This document shows, one piece after another, positions 1 through 8,632 of a stretch of 29,464 bases of DNA. This stretch comes from an uncultured Oscillospiraceae bacterium (GTDB lineage: Bacteria; Bacillota_A; Clostridia; Oscillospirales; Oscillospiraceae). The translations under genes and the position numbers were made by a program. Each line of letters begins with the position of its first letter. The first letter of the stretch is position 1. The stretch is from the NCBI GenBank assembly GCA_900769845.1, contig CAAGIF010000061.1:1-29464 (forward strand), read 5' to 3'. Below the pieces are notes generated by a model. It did no database searches and was not told the origin of the DNA. It saw nothing but the letters and a program-made list of their open reading frames with translations.

Positions 1-1181
1 CGGCTGGGGTCCATTGCCTTGGCCAGCTCGTTCAGATCACGCAGGTTCTGACGCAGGTCTTCCCGGTCAGCGCCGATCAGGATCTCGTTGGAGATGCCCC
101 AGAACATGATGGCGGGATGGTTGTAGTTCTGTGCAACCAACTCGGTCATCTGGGAGATGGTGTTGTTGTAGGCTTCCTGAGTGGGGATAAACTGGGAGAT
201 AAAGGGAATCTCAGCCCACAGGACGAAACCGGCCTTGTCACACAGATCATAGAAATACTGATCATGCTGATAGTGAGCAAGGCGGATAGTGTTGGCACCC
301 AGCTCCTTGATCAGAGCGATATCCTCTTCATGGTCAGCCTTGGAAATGGCCCAACCCTTGTCCAGACGGTCCTGGTGACGGGCAACGCCATGCAGGGGCA
401 GGCTCTTGCCGTTCAGGTAGAAGCCGGTCTCAGCATCCACCCGGAAGGAACGGTAGCCGTAGTTCACAACCACAGTATCCAGAACTTCCTCACCGTTTAC
501 GATGGAAGCCTCGGCAGTATAGCAATAGGGATCTTCCAGACCGTTCCACAGATGGGGATTCTTTACATCGATCAGTACATGGGCATGATCACAAGCAGCG
601 GTTTCCGCGGAACCAACCACATTGCCCTCGGCATCCTTCAGCTCCACTCTAATGGCGCAGCCATCGGCATTGACGGGGAACAGATCGACGCGAGTCTTAC
701 CCACATTGTGGGGCGTTACAAACACAGCTTCGGTACCGTCAAGCAGCAGATCAAAGTGAGCATCGTTTACTTCAATAAAGTTCACATCCCGGTACAAACC
801 GCCGTAGAAGGTAAAGTCTGCATTCTGGGGATAGATATCGGAAACACCGTTGGAAACCACCACGGTCAGCACATTTCCTTCGGGTTTCATAGCGGGAGTC
901 AGTTCATAACGGAAGGTGGAGAAACCGCCCTTATGGGTACCCAGTTCCCGGCCGTTGCAGTAAACCGTTGCCACATGGTTCGCGCCCTGGATCTCAATGT
1001 ACTGCTTCTTGCCCTTGGTAGGATTGGGCAGGTCGATCTTATAGGTGCCGATGCCCCGCCAATAGTCCGCGCCGCCGTCCTGTCCGTCCAGGGCATTCCA
1101 GGTGTGAGGCAGTGCCACAGCGGTAAAATTCTCCATCTCTTTTGCGAAGAGAGCGCTGGTCAGAAGTGTCTTGATTCTCAT
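1..1181 (-). CDS. Glycoside hydrolase family 2 protein (beta-galactosidase type), 3' end cut off by window start
   Basis: The minus strand is open from an ATG at 1181 to base 1, giving 393 codons of the N-terminal part. An AAAGGAG ribosome site lies about 10 bases upstream. The translation carries family 2 landmarks in order: PHTWNALDGQDGG and YWRGIGTY near residues 20-45 (sugar-binding jelly roll), DFTFYGGLYRDV near 125, the HGVARHQDRLD motif near 270, and WGISNE near 365, where the Glu is the expected acid/base residue of the TIM barrel. The nucleophile Glu and the C-terminus lie outside the window. Family 2 enzymes remove terminal beta-linked galactose, glucuronic acid or mannose. The HQDR and SNE motifs fit beta-galactosidase best, but the exact sugar cannot be told from this fragment. 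No signal peptide is seen, so it is probably cytoplasmic. It has no obvious tie to the purine genes. Confidence 0.9.
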   Translation of the reverse strand, partial: MRIKTLLTSALFAKEMENFTAVALPHTWNALDGQDGGADYWRGIGTYKIDLPNPTKGKKQYIEIQGANHVATVYCNGRELGTHKGGFSTFRYELTPAMKPEGNVLTVVVSNGVSDIYPQNADFTFYGGLYRDVNFIEVNDAHFDLLLDGTEAVFVTPHNVGKTRVDLFPVNADGCAIRVELKDAEGNVVGSAETAACDHAHVLIDVKNPHLWNGLEDPYCYTAEASIVNGEEVLDTVVVNYGYRSFRVDAETGFYLNGKSLPLHGVARHQDRLDKGWAISKADHEEDIALIKELGANTIRLAHYQHDQYFYDLCDKAGFVLWAEIPFISQFIPTQEAYNNTISQMTELVAQNYNHPAIMFWGISNEILIGADREDLRQNLRDLNELAKAMDPS

Positions 1182-1230
1182 ATTGATCTTGCTCCTTTCA
1201 AAGTTAGGAATCCAAATTCCATACGAGGAT

Positions 1231-1259
1231 AACATACCATGTATATGCCAAAAGGTCAA
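1231..1259 (-). promoter_or_regulatory. Predicted sigma-A promoter of the GH2 gene
   Basis: On the minus strand a -35 TTGACC (1254-1259) is followed after 17 bases by a -10 TATGTT (1231-1236). It lies about 50 bases upstream of the GH2 start codon. Confidence 0.6.
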
Positions 1260-1277
1260 GAAACCCCATAGTTTTTC

Positions 1278-1309
1278 AGCAAAATCCACAGATTACTTTG
1301 TGGATTTTG
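1278..1309. repeat. Perfect 12-base inverted repeat between divergent genes (candidate operator)
   Basis: GCAAAATCCACA at 1278-1289 is matched by its exact reverse complement at 1298-1309, with an 8-base spacer. It sits 18 bases upstream of the -35 box of the GH2 promoter and 64 bases upstream of the promoter of the phosphatase gene. This is a good place for an activator or for a shared regulator. No T-tract follows, so a terminator is unlikely. Confidence 0.55.
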
Positions 1310-1373
1310 CATAGCAAAAACAGCGCAATTCCACGCATTTCACCGTTCCATGGTAGGAACTGCGGAAAACCGG

Positions 1374-1401
1374 TTGCAAAAAACAAAATTCCACATATAA
1401 T
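1374..1401 (+). promoter_or_regulatory. Predicted sigma-A promoter of the phosphatase-ygjV pair
   Basis: TTGCAA (1374-1379), a 16-base spacer and TATAAT (1396-1401) lie just ahead of the histidine phosphatase gene, whose AAGGAG ribosome site follows. Confidence 0.65.
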
Positions 1402-1434
1402 AGGAATTATCAATCCTTTTTAAGGAGATCTGCC

Positions 1435-2160
1435 ATGAAATTAATGATCATTCGCCACGGCGATCCGGATTATTCCATCGATTCCCTGACTTCCCGGGGG
1501 TGGCAGGAGGCTGCGCTTCTGTCCAAACGGCTGGAAAAGCTGGATATCCAGGCCTTCTACTGCTCTCCTCTGGGACGGGCAAAGGACACCGCATCCCTAA
1601 CATTGAAAGCCATGAACCGGGAGACCCAGATCCTGCCCTGGCTTCGGGAATTTGCCCCCAAGGTCGCAAAGCCCAACCGGGACGATTCCTGCGCCTGGGA
1701 CTGGCTGCCGCAGGATTGGACGGTAGAGCCCCGGTTTTATGACAGAGACCGGTGGACCGAACCTCAGCTCTTCCGGGATGCCAATATGGCTGCCGAAGCC
1801 CAATGGGTCGCTGAGGGTATTGACTCGCTGCTTGCCCGGCACGGCTATGTCCGGGAAGGAAACTACTACCGGGCAGTGCGTCCAAATGAGGATACCGTGG
1901 TTCTCTTCTGCCACTTCGGTGTGGAATGCGTGATTTTGGGACATCTTCTGGGGATCAGCCCCATGCCCCTGTGGCACGGCACCTGCGCCGCCCCCTCCTC
2001 TGTTACCATTTTGACCACGGAAGAGCGGAGAAGAGGGATCGCCTCTTTCCGAATGAACACCTTTGGGGACACCTCCCATCTCTACGCAGGGGGAATGGAA
2101 CCTGCCTTTTCCGCCCGGTTCTGCGAAACCTACGATAACATGGATCAGCGGCACGACTGA
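1435..2160 (+). CDS. Histidine phosphatase family protein
   Basis: This is a 241-residue member of the phosphoglycerate mutase-like superfamily. The N-terminus starts with the strand plus catalytic RHG motif (Arg7-His8-Gly9; His8 would carry the phosphate). The second active-site histidine is most likely His160 in FCHFGVE. The segment FYCSPLGRAKDTA is the usual phosphate-pocket helix with its Arg. The ATG at 1435 has an AAGGAG site 8-10 bases upstream, and the RHG position supports this start. The substrate is unknown: the family covers sugar phosphates, nucleotides and small phospho-metabolites. The next gene follows after 17 bases, so the two are probably cotranscribed. Confidence 0.9.
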   Translation: MKLMIIRHGDPDYSIDSLTSRGWQEAALLSKRLEKLDIQAFYCSPLGRAKDTASLTLKAMNRETQILPWLREFAPKVAKPNRDDSCAWDWLPQDWTVEPRFYDRDRWTEPQLFRDANMAAEAQWVAEGIDSLLARHGYVREGNYYRAVRPNEDTVVLFCHFGVECVILGHLLGISPMPLWHGTCAAPSSVTILTTEERRRGIASFRMNTFGDTSHLYAGGMEPAFSARFCETYDNMDQRHD

Positions 2161-2177
2161 TCAAAAGGAGCATAACA

Positions 2178-2720
2178 ATGGCTTATCTCATCGGACAAAT
2201 CCTGGGAGTGCTGGTATCCGTTCTCACCATCGTCATTCCCTTCTTTAAAAAGAAATGGCAGATTCTGACCGCCAACATGGCATCCAATCTGCTTCTGATG
2301 CTGAATCTGATCCTCATCGGTCAGTTCGGTTCCGGCGCGTACCTGTGCATGGTTGCGATCCTGCAGATCGCAGTATCACTGGTCCATAACCGCAAAGGTA
2401 CGGAAGTGAGCCTGGCAGAGACCCTGCTGTTTACCGCTTTGTATGTGGGAGCGGGTCTGTTTGGCATTATTGCTGCACCGGACTTTATTTGGGCCATCAA
2501 CGGCAGGAATCTTATTGAGTTTCTGCCCGTCATCGGCGCGCTGATGCTGATGATCTCCGTATTCACTCCCGACGAACAGACCACCCGGAAATTCCTGCTG
2601 GCAAATACCGCCATCTGGACAGTGTACACCGCCATTGTCGGTTCCACTGTGTTCTTTGCGGATCTGATCGCAACGGTCTCCGCTGCCGCAGCCTTGTACC
2701 GATACAGAAAAAAATCCTGA
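2178..2720 (+). CDS. YgjV-like multi-pass membrane protein
   Basis: This is a 180-residue hydrophobic protein with about five to six predicted membrane segments, around residues 5-22, 33-50, 52-68, 83-100, 110-127 and 140-172. The opening GQILGVLVSVL followed by FFKKKWQILTANMASNLLL resembles the YgjV inner-membrane family, whose molecular role is not established. A charged RYRKK tail suggests a cytoplasmic C-terminus. An AAAAGGAG site precedes the ATG. It lies 17 bases after the histidine phosphatase gene and ends at a bidirectional terminator. Confidence 0.75.
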   Translation: MAYLIGQILGVLVSVLTIVIPFFKKKWQILTANMASNLLLMLNLILIGQFGSGAYLCMVAILQIAVSLVHNRKGTEVSLAETLLFTALYVGAGLFGIIAAPDFIWAINGRNLIEFLPVIGALMLMISVFTPDEQTTRKFLLANTAIWTVYTAIVGSTVFFADLIATVSAAAALYRYRKKS

Positions 2721-2723
2721 CAA

Positions 2724-2759
2724 AAAACAGCGCAGATCCCCATGGATCTGCGCTGTTTT
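2724..2759. terminator. Bidirectional rho-independent terminator between convergent genes
   Basis: A perfect 16-base inverted repeat (arms 2724-2739 and 2744-2759, loop CCAT) has A-rich and T-rich ends. It can therefore end transcription of the ygjV-like gene (plus) and of serA (minus). Confidence 0.9.
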
Positions 2760-2763
2760 CCGC

Positions 2764-3927
2764 TTATTTGATGACCCGCACCCGCAGAACGCCCTCAATT
2801 CCCTTCAATTCCTCCACACCGTGAGCAGAAGGGGTATGATCCAGGTCCAGCATGGTGTAGGCGTAATCCCCCCGGCTTTTGTTCATCAGACCGGCAATGT
2901 TGATATTCTCCCCCGCCATCACCGCGGTGAACCGGCTTAGAGAATTGGGAATGTTTTTATGCAGGATCGCGATGCGTCCTACTGTGGCGCAGATCCCCAT
3001 ATCGCAGTTGGGGAAATTCACCGAATTGGTGATATTTCCGTTTTCCAGATAATCCATTACCTGACGCACCGCCATCTTGGCGCAGTTGTCCTCCGATTCC
3101 TCGGTGGAGGCGCCCAGGTGGGGAATGGCAATACATCCGGGCATATTGGCTGTTTTTGCATTGGGGAAATCCGTCACATACCGTTTGACCTTGCCGCTGG
3201 CGAGGGCTTTCTCCATAGCGTCATCATTCACCAAAAGATCCCGGGCAAAATTCAGAAGAATGACCCCATCCTTCATTTTGGAAATGGCCTCCTCATTGAT
3301 CATTCCCCTGGTATCCTCCAGCAGCGGCGTGTGGAGCGTAATAATGTCGCACTGGGCATAGATTTCCTCCCTGGTGCGAACCCGACGAATGTGGCTGTCC
3401 AGATGCCACGCCGCATCGATGGATATGAAGGGATCGCAGCCGTAGACATCCATCCCCAGCCTCCTTGCCGCATTGGCCAGGGGACCACCGATGGCGCCCA
3501 GACCGATGACACCTAATTTCTTTCCCCGGATCTCATGGCCGGCAAACCGGCCCTTTCCCTTTTCCACCATGGAGCTGATTTGGGGATTCTCCCGAATAGA
3601 CTGCACCCAGTTGATGCCGTCCACGATATCCCGGCAGGACAGCAGCATGCCGCACAGAGCCAGCTCCATCACGGAATTGGCATTGGCTCCCGGGGTGTTA
3701 AAGACCACGATGCCCTGATCTGCACAGGCTGTCAGCGGAATATTGTTGACTCCGGCCCCCGCTCTTGCCACCGCCAGCAAGGAATTGGGCAGGGGTAACT
3801 CGTGCATGGATGCGCTTCGGACAAGAACCGCCTGAGCATCCTCCAAAATACCGATTTCCGCATACTGATCCGTCCAAAGTTCCGCCCCTCTGGGGGATAT
3901 TTTATTCAGATAATGTACTTGATACAT
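2764..3927 (-). CDS. serA: D-3-phosphoglycerate dehydrogenase
   Basis: This 387-residue protein oxidises 3-phosphoglycerate to 3-phosphohydroxypyruvate with NAD, the first step of serine synthesis. Visible parts are the substrate domain (1-95 with RAGAGVNNIP), the Rossmann NAD site GLGAIGGPLANAA near 145, the catalytic-Arg region LNFARD near 225, the catalytic His in IPHLGAST near 270, and a C-terminal ACT domain (about 315-387) that probably binds an amino acid such as serine. The length and the TDFPN segment match a short Firmicute-type SerA. The usual Glu of the Arg-Glu-His triad is not evident in TDFPNAKTANMPG. The gene is 20 bases downstream of serC in the same operon. The ribosome site is weak (AGGAA). 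Confidence 0.92.
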   Translation of the reverse strand: MYQVHYLNKISPRGAELWTDQYAEIGILEDAQAVLVRSASMHELPLPNSLLAVARAGAGVNNIPLTACADQGIVVFNTPGANANSVMELALCGMLLSCRDIVDGINWVQSIRENPQISSMVEKGKGRFAGHEIRGKKLGVIGLGAIGGPLANAARRLGMDVYGCDPFISIDAAWHLDSHIRRVRTREEIYAQCDIITLHTPLLEDTRGMINEEAISKMKDGVILLNFARDLLVNDDAMEKALASGKVKRYVTDFPNAKTANMPGCIAIPHLGASTEESEDNCAKMAVRQVMDYLENGNITNSVNFPNCDMGICATVGRIAILHKNIPNSLSRFTAVMAGENINIAGLMNKSRGDYAYTMLDLDHTPSAHGVEELKGIEGVLRVRVIK

Positions 3928-3947
3928 AAAGGTTCCTACTTTCCGGT

Positions 3948-5030
3948 TTATAGATTGTTCCGTTCAAATTCCGCCATAAATTCCACCAGTTTTACAACGC
4001 CCTCCATGGGCATGGCATTATAAATACTGGCGCGCATACCGCCCACAGTGCGGTGACCCTTCAAATTCACAAAACCCGCCGCCTCTGCCTGGCGGACGAA
4101 GTCTGCATCCTTCTGGGGATCCCCGGTGATAAAGGGAACATTCATCAAAGAGCGGTCCTCTGTCCGAACCGTACCCCGGAACAGCTTGCTGTTATCCAGG
4201 TAATCATACAGAATTGCGGCTTTCTCCCGGTTATATCCCTGCATTGCTGAAAGGCCACCCTGATTTTTCAGCCATTTGAATACCTTTCCGCAGATATAGA
4301 TCCCATAAGCGGGGGGCGTATTGTAGAGAGAACCGTGATCCGCATGGGTCTTGTACCGGAGCATAGTGGGGGTTCCGGGCAATACATCTTCACGGATCAG
4401 ATCCTCCCGAATGATGACGATGACCACGCCAGCCGGGCCGATGTTCTTTTGCGCGCCGCCGTAGAGAATGCCGTATTTGGTCACATCCACAGGCTCCGAC
4501 AAAAAGCAGGAAGAAACATCCGATACCAGAGGCTTTCCCTTGGTATCGGGCAGGCTGTGGAACTTGGTTCCGTAAATGGTGTTGTTTTCACAGATATACA
4601 CATAGTCTGCATCCGGGCTGACAGGAAGATCGGAACAGTCCGGAATGCAGGAGAATACCTGCTCCTCCGAAGATGCCAGCGCATTGACTTTTCCGTAAAG
4701 CTGGGCTTCCTTCCAGGCCCTCTTGGCCCACTGTCCGGTGATGATATAATCCGCCACCCGGTTCTTCATCAGATTCATGGGAACCATGGCAAACTGCTGA
4801 TGGGCGCCGCCCTGCAAAAACAAAACCCGGTAATTGGTAGGGATGTTCATGAGCTTCCGCAGGTCTTCTTCCGCTTCGTCCAGAATAGCCTGATACATTT
4901 TTGAGCGGTGGCTCATTTCCATCACACTCATACCGGCGCCTTGATAATCCAGCATCTCAGCCGCAGCTTCCTTCAGTACAGCCTCCGGCAAAACCGCCGG
5001 ACCGGCGGAAAAATTATATACTCTCCCCAT
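3948..5030 (-). CDS. serC: Phosphoserine aminotransferase
   Basis: This 360-residue, PLP-dependent class V aminotransferase converts 3-phosphohydroxypyruvate and glutamate to phosphoserine and 2-oxoglutarate. The opening RVYNFSAGPAVLPE and FLQGGAHQQFAMVPMNL are typical SerC. The PLP lysine is in YGGAQKNIGPAG (about residue 185), and the C-terminal GGMRASIYNAMP is a conserved substrate-binding signature. The ATG at 5030 has an AAGGAGG site 8 bases upstream. It forms a two-gene operon with serA, covering the first two steps of serine synthesis. The third enzyme, SerB, is not in the window. Confidence 0.96.
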   Translation of the reverse strand: MGRVYNFSAGPAVLPEAVLKEAAAEMLDYQGAGMSVMEMSHRSKMYQAILDEAEEDLRKLMNIPTNYRVLFLQGGAHQQFAMVPMNLMKNRVADYIITGQWAKRAWKEAQLYGKVNALASSEEQVFSCIPDCSDLPVSPDADYVYICENNTIYGTKFHSLPDTKGKPLVSDVSSCFLSEPVDVTKYGILYGGAQKNIGPAGVVIVIIREDLIREDVLPGTPTMLRYKTHADHGSLYNTPPAYGIYICGKVFKWLKNQGGLSAMQGYNREKAAILYDYLDNSKLFRGTVRTEDRSLMNVPFITGDPQKDADFVRQAEAAGFVNLKGHRTVGGMRASIYNAMPMEGVVKLVEFMAEFERNNL

Positions 5031-5086
5031 ATTACTGCCTCCTTGTTTTTATAACAGCCGTAATGTCCTTTCACCAAAAACGTTTG

Positions 5087-5160
5087 TATGTGTACGGTAT
5101 CACTTTCGAAAGTAAAACGCAATGCTCAAATTCCCAAAAGTTTAACGGACTTTGGGAGTT
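5087..5160 (-). promoter_or_regulatory. Putative promoter/operator region of serC-serA
   Basis: On the minus strand TTGCGT and TACCGT stand 17 bases apart (about 5091-5119), and the spacer is almost filled by the perfect palindrome ACTTTCGAAAGT (5102-5113). Upstream, CCCAAAAGT (5133-5141) and ACTTTGGG (5149-5156) form an imperfect inverted repeat. The -10 match is poor. I see no T-box or serine-responsive RNA. The assignment is tentative. Confidence 0.3.
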
Positions 5161-5237
5161 ATTCTGTTCAGGATGATAAAACCGCAGGATTGCGCCAAAT
5201 CCTAATAAAAAATCCTTGTCTTCCGGAAAACTCCATG

Positions 5238-5266
5238 TTGTTTTTTCTTTTATACCATGTTATAAT
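5238..5266 (+). promoter_or_regulatory. Predicted extended -10 promoter of the cotH-VTC-DUF4956 operon
   Basis: TTGTTT (5238-5243), a 17-base spacer and TATAAT (5261-5266) preceded by TGT, which is an extended -10. The start codon lies about 55 bases after the expected transcription start. Confidence 0.7.
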
Positions 5267-5326
5267 GACCAGAGTCAGCAAATATCTGTCTGTTGCGACA
5301 TTTCCATCCCGAAAGGAGCAGACAAA

Positions 5327-8300
5327 TTGAATCGTAAAAAGACCATTTTGGCGTTCGTTGTGTGCCTCGCGCTGTTTGCCGGCGCCGTTGTCCTGGCTTT
5401 GGGTTTCTCTGCCCCCAATACCGACAGCCACAATGCCCGCCCCATCGTAATCAGCGAAATTCTGGCCAGCAACCGGACCTATCCGGCTCCCAACGGCCAG
5501 TTCCTGGATTTTGTTGAGATCCACAATGCATCCGACTCTCCCGTAGATATTTCCGGCTACACCCTGGGCGACCAGGCAGATTCCGTGGGCTATACCTTCC
5601 CCAACGGAACTGTTCTCCCCGCCCACAGCTATATCGTATGCTGGTGTGACAAGGAAAGCGACTCCGGTCGTTACGGCAAATTCGGTATCTCCAAGGGTGG
5701 CGAGGATATCATTCGCCTGTATAACAGCGCCAATGTGCTCATCGACCAGTACGCCGTTCCCGTTGTCAATGACAATGTGTCCCTGATCCGTCAGGAGGAC
5801 GGCACCTGGACCACCTCCATGCATGCGACCCCCGGTTTTGCCAATACGGAGGAAGGCTTTGAAGCATGGCTCTCCTCCATGGATACGGAAAAGCTAGATG
5901 TAGTAATCAGTGAGGTCATGCCCAGCAGCGGTTTTTCCATTCTGGACGGCGAGGGCGCCCAGTGTGACTGGATCGAGCTTTACAATCCCGGAAAGACTCC
6001 CGTGGTGCTGGACGGCGCATTTTTGTCCGATGATGCCATGGACCGGACCAAGTACCAGATTCCTCAGCTTACCATCCAGCCCGGCGAGCGGACTTTGATC
6101 CGCTGCGCGGGTGGCGCGGCCAAGGCTGGCGAAGCCACCTTTGCTCTCCCCCGTGAAGGCGGCGCAGTGGTTCTGACCGGTGCCTACGGAAACACCATCT
6201 CTATTACCGAATATCCCGAGCTTGGCAAGGAATGTTCCTGGGCTCTGCAGGAGGACGGCGCCTACATTCAGACCGCAAAGGCCACCCCCGGATATGAAAA
6301 CTCCGACGCAGGCTATGAAACCTGGCTGCAGGCCGTGGGCTGGGCAACTCCCCAGCTTCAGATCAGCGAAGTCATGACCGCCAACCGCAGTACCCTTCTG
6401 AATCAAAACCGACAGTTCTGCGACTGGGTGGAGATTTACAATTCCGGCAACGAGGCAGTTTCTCTTGCAGGTCTGTACCTTTCCAACGATCCCGCAGACC
6501 GGATGAAATGGCAATTCCCGGACATCACCCTGCAGGCCGGTCAGCGCACCGTTATCTGCTGCTCCGGCGCAGGCAGCGCTCCCAGCGAAGCAGATTTTTC
6601 CCTGCCCCGCCAGGGCTGTACCGTGATCCTTTCCGGTTCCGTTGGTAATGTGATCGACCAGGTGGAAGTCCCCAGAATGGGCGAGGACCGCTCCTGGGCG
6701 CTGCAGTCCAACGGCGTGTACACCGAAAGCAGCTATCCCTCCCCCGGTCAGGTAAATACCGAGGACGGATACCTTGCCTTCCGGTCCAGCCAGGCGGTCA
6801 CCGGACCTCTGATCATCAACGAGGTTATGCCCTCCAACGCCAAATATCTCATCCAGGACGACGGCGAATACTACGATTGGGTAGAACTGAAGAATATTTC
6901 CGACCAGGATGTCCGTCTTGCAGATTACGCCCTGTCCGACGATTCCGAAAAACTCCATAAGTTCATTTTGCCAGATGTGACGCTGGAGCCCGGCGAAAGC
7001 TATGTCATCATCTGTTCCGGCTACGAAAATCTTTCCGACGGCGACTATGTTCACGCGCCCTTTACCGTTAGCCGGGAGGAAAGCTGGGTTTACCTCAGCC
7101 GTGTATCCGAAAGCGGCTGCGCCGACTACATCCGCATCTTTGATGTGCCCTACCAGCACAGTGTGGGCAGAGCCGACGGCGAAAATGGTACCTACTATTT
7201 CACCAGACCAACCCCGGGTACCGACAATGGATCCGGGGTTGCCTTTATTTCTGCCACCCCCACGGTTCTCACCCCCGACGGCGTTTATAACGATGTTTCC
7301 GGTGTTACTGTGGAATTCAACGGCGTAGGCAACCTGTACTACACCCTGGACGGAAGCTATCCCGACGAGGATTCCAAGGTCTACACTGGCCCCTTTGAGC
7401 TGACAAATACTACCGCAGTCCGGCTGGTCAGCATAGAGGACGGAAAGCTTGTCAGCGATGTGGTCACCGCGGTGTACATCATTAACGAAAACCATACCCT
7501 TCCCGTGGTCAGCATCGTAGCGCCGCCGGATACCCTCTTCGGCAGATCCGGTATCTACACCAACTATGACTGGGATCGGGAAGTTCGCTGCAATCTGAAG
7601 CTCTTTGAACTGGACGGACAAAGTTTTACCATCGACGCCGGTGTAAAAATGCACGGCCATACCGGTCTTCAGGCCCCGAAGAAAAGCTTTAAGGTCAATT
7701 TCCGCGGTCGCTACGGTCAGGAGTATCTGACCTATCCTGTTTACGGTGAGGAAGGCCCGGATGTCTACGATTCTCTGATTATCCGCTCCGGACAGGACTA
7801 TCCCACCGCCATTTTCCGGGACGAGCTGTTTACATCCCTCGCCCGGGATATGTCCGACAAGGTTCTTGCTCAGCGGGACAAATTCTCCATTCTCTATGTC
7901 AACGGTCAGTATTACGGTATCTATTGCATCAAGGAAGCATGGACCGAACTGATGTACGCCCAGAATATGGGCGGCTCTCCCGACAATGTGGAGATCGTGC
8001 AGGCTCCCGTGGGCGCATCCCACGAGATCTATGAACTGTTTAAGTTCTGCCGCACCTATGACCTTTCCATTGATGAGAACTACGAATATGTAGCCTCCAA
8101 GGTGGATATCGACAGCCTTATCGACTGGATGATCATCCAGGGCTATTCCACCAACGGCGACGTGCAGCAGAATCTGCGCTATGTCCGAAGCAAGGATACG
8201 GGCTGGAAATGGCAGTTCTGCCTCTACGACCTGGACTGGTCCTTCTATTACCACAATGCATTCAAGCATGTACTCTCGCCCTACCAGGAATGGCAGCATC

Positions 8301-8632
8301 TGACCCTGACCCGGAATATCATGAAAAATGCCCAGTTCCGGGAAAAGTTCCTTGCCAGAACCAGCGAACTGATGGCAACGACCCTGAGCAACGAAAATGT
8401 TACTGCCCGGATCGAGTACTATGAAAATCTGCTGGATCCGGAAGTCCCCAGGGAGCGTAAGCGCTGGATCAGCTCCTACGATGCCTGGAAAAACAAAGTC
8501 CAGTACCTCAAGGATTTCATCAATATCGGTGAAGAGGGCAATGACCAGATGGACAGCATGATCAACAAGCTGATCGACTACATCGGGCTGACCGATGCGG
8601 AAATTGAAAAGTATTTCTCGAGGTGGCGCTGA
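5327..8632 (+). CDS. Secreted or surface CotH kinase-like protein with four lamin-tail domains
   Basis: This is a 1101-residue protein. I chose the TTG at 5327 because a GAAAGGAG site lies 8-10 bases upstream. It gives a typical export signal: NRKK, then a hydrophobic stretch to about residue 28. Four lamin-tail-like repeats start near residues 38, 190, 344 and 494, each with an ISE(V/I)/INEV strand, a D-(W/F)-(I/V)-E-(I/L) motif and a late L-x-P/Q-G/A-x-R/S-x-(I/V) strand. A chitobiase C-terminal-like Ig domain follows (about 645-720: YYTLDGSYPDEDS). The CotH domain covers about 725-1030, with KMHGHTGLQAPKKSFKV, the putative catalytic GDVQQN and the metal-binding LYDLDWSF. CotH proteins are atypical protein kinases known from spore coats. 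Here the export signal and adhesion-like repeats suggest an envelope role. The stop codon overlaps the start of the VTC gene. Confidence 0.85.
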   Translation: MNRKKTILAFVVCLALFAGAVVLALGFSAPNTDSHNARPIVISEILASNRTYPAPNGQFLDFVEIHNASDSPVDISGYTLGDQADSVGYTFPNGTVLPAHSYIVCWCDKESDSGRYGKFGISKGGEDIIRLYNSANVLIDQYAVPVVNDNVSLIRQEDGTWTTSMHATPGFANTEEGFEAWLSSMDTEKLDVVISEVMPSSGFSILDGEGAQCDWIELYNPGKTPVVLDGAFLSDDAMDRTKYQIPQLTIQPGERTLIRCAGGAAKAGEATFALPREGGAVVLTGAYGNTISITEYPELGKECSWALQEDGAYIQTAKATPGYENSDAGYETWLQAVGWATPQLQISEVMTANRSTLLNQNRQFCDWVEIYNSGNEAVSLAGLYLSNDPADRMKWQFPDITLQAGQRTVICCSGAGSAPSEADFSLPRQGCTVILSGSVGNVIDQVEVPRMGEDRSWALQSNGVYTESSYPSPGQVNTEDGYLAFRSSQAVTGPLIINEVMPSNAKYLIQDDGEYYDWVELKNISDQDVRLADYALSDDSEKLHKFILPDVTLEPGESYVIICSGYENLSDGDYVHAPFTVSREESWVYLSRVSESGCADYIRIFDVPYQHSVGRADGENGTYYFTRPTPGTDNGSGVAFISATPTVLTPDGVYNDVSGVTVEFNGVGNLYYTLDGSYPDEDSKVYTGPFELTNTTAVRLVSIEDGKLVSDVVTAVYIINENHTLPVVSIVAPPDTLFGRSGIYTNYDWDREVRCNLKLFELDGQSFTIDAGVKMHGHTGLQAPKKSFKVNFRGRYGQEYLTYPVYGEEGPDVYDSLIIRSGQDYPTAIFRDELFTSLARDMSDKVLAQRDKFSILYVNGQYYGIYCIKEAWTELMYAQNMGGSPDNVEIVQAPVGASHEIYELFKFCRTYDLSIDENYEYVASKVDIDSLIDWMIIQGYSTNGDVQQNLRYVRSKDTGWKWQFCLYDLDWSFYYHNAFKHVLSPYQEWQHLTLTRNIMKNAQFREKFLARTSELMATTLSNENVTARIEYYENLLDPEVPRERKRWISSYDAWKNKVQYLKDFINIGEEGNDQMDSMINKLIDYIGLTDAEIEKYFSRWR

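Noticed and set aside
117..1232. Long plus-strand open frame of 371 codons
   Set aside because: It is the shadow of the GH2 gene on the minus strand, which has clear family motifs and a ribosome site. The plus-strand translation resembles nothing I recognise.
5031..5326. T-box or amino acid riboswitch ahead of serC
   Set aside because: The conserved T-box sequence is absent on the minus strand, and no terminator/antiterminator pair is visible.
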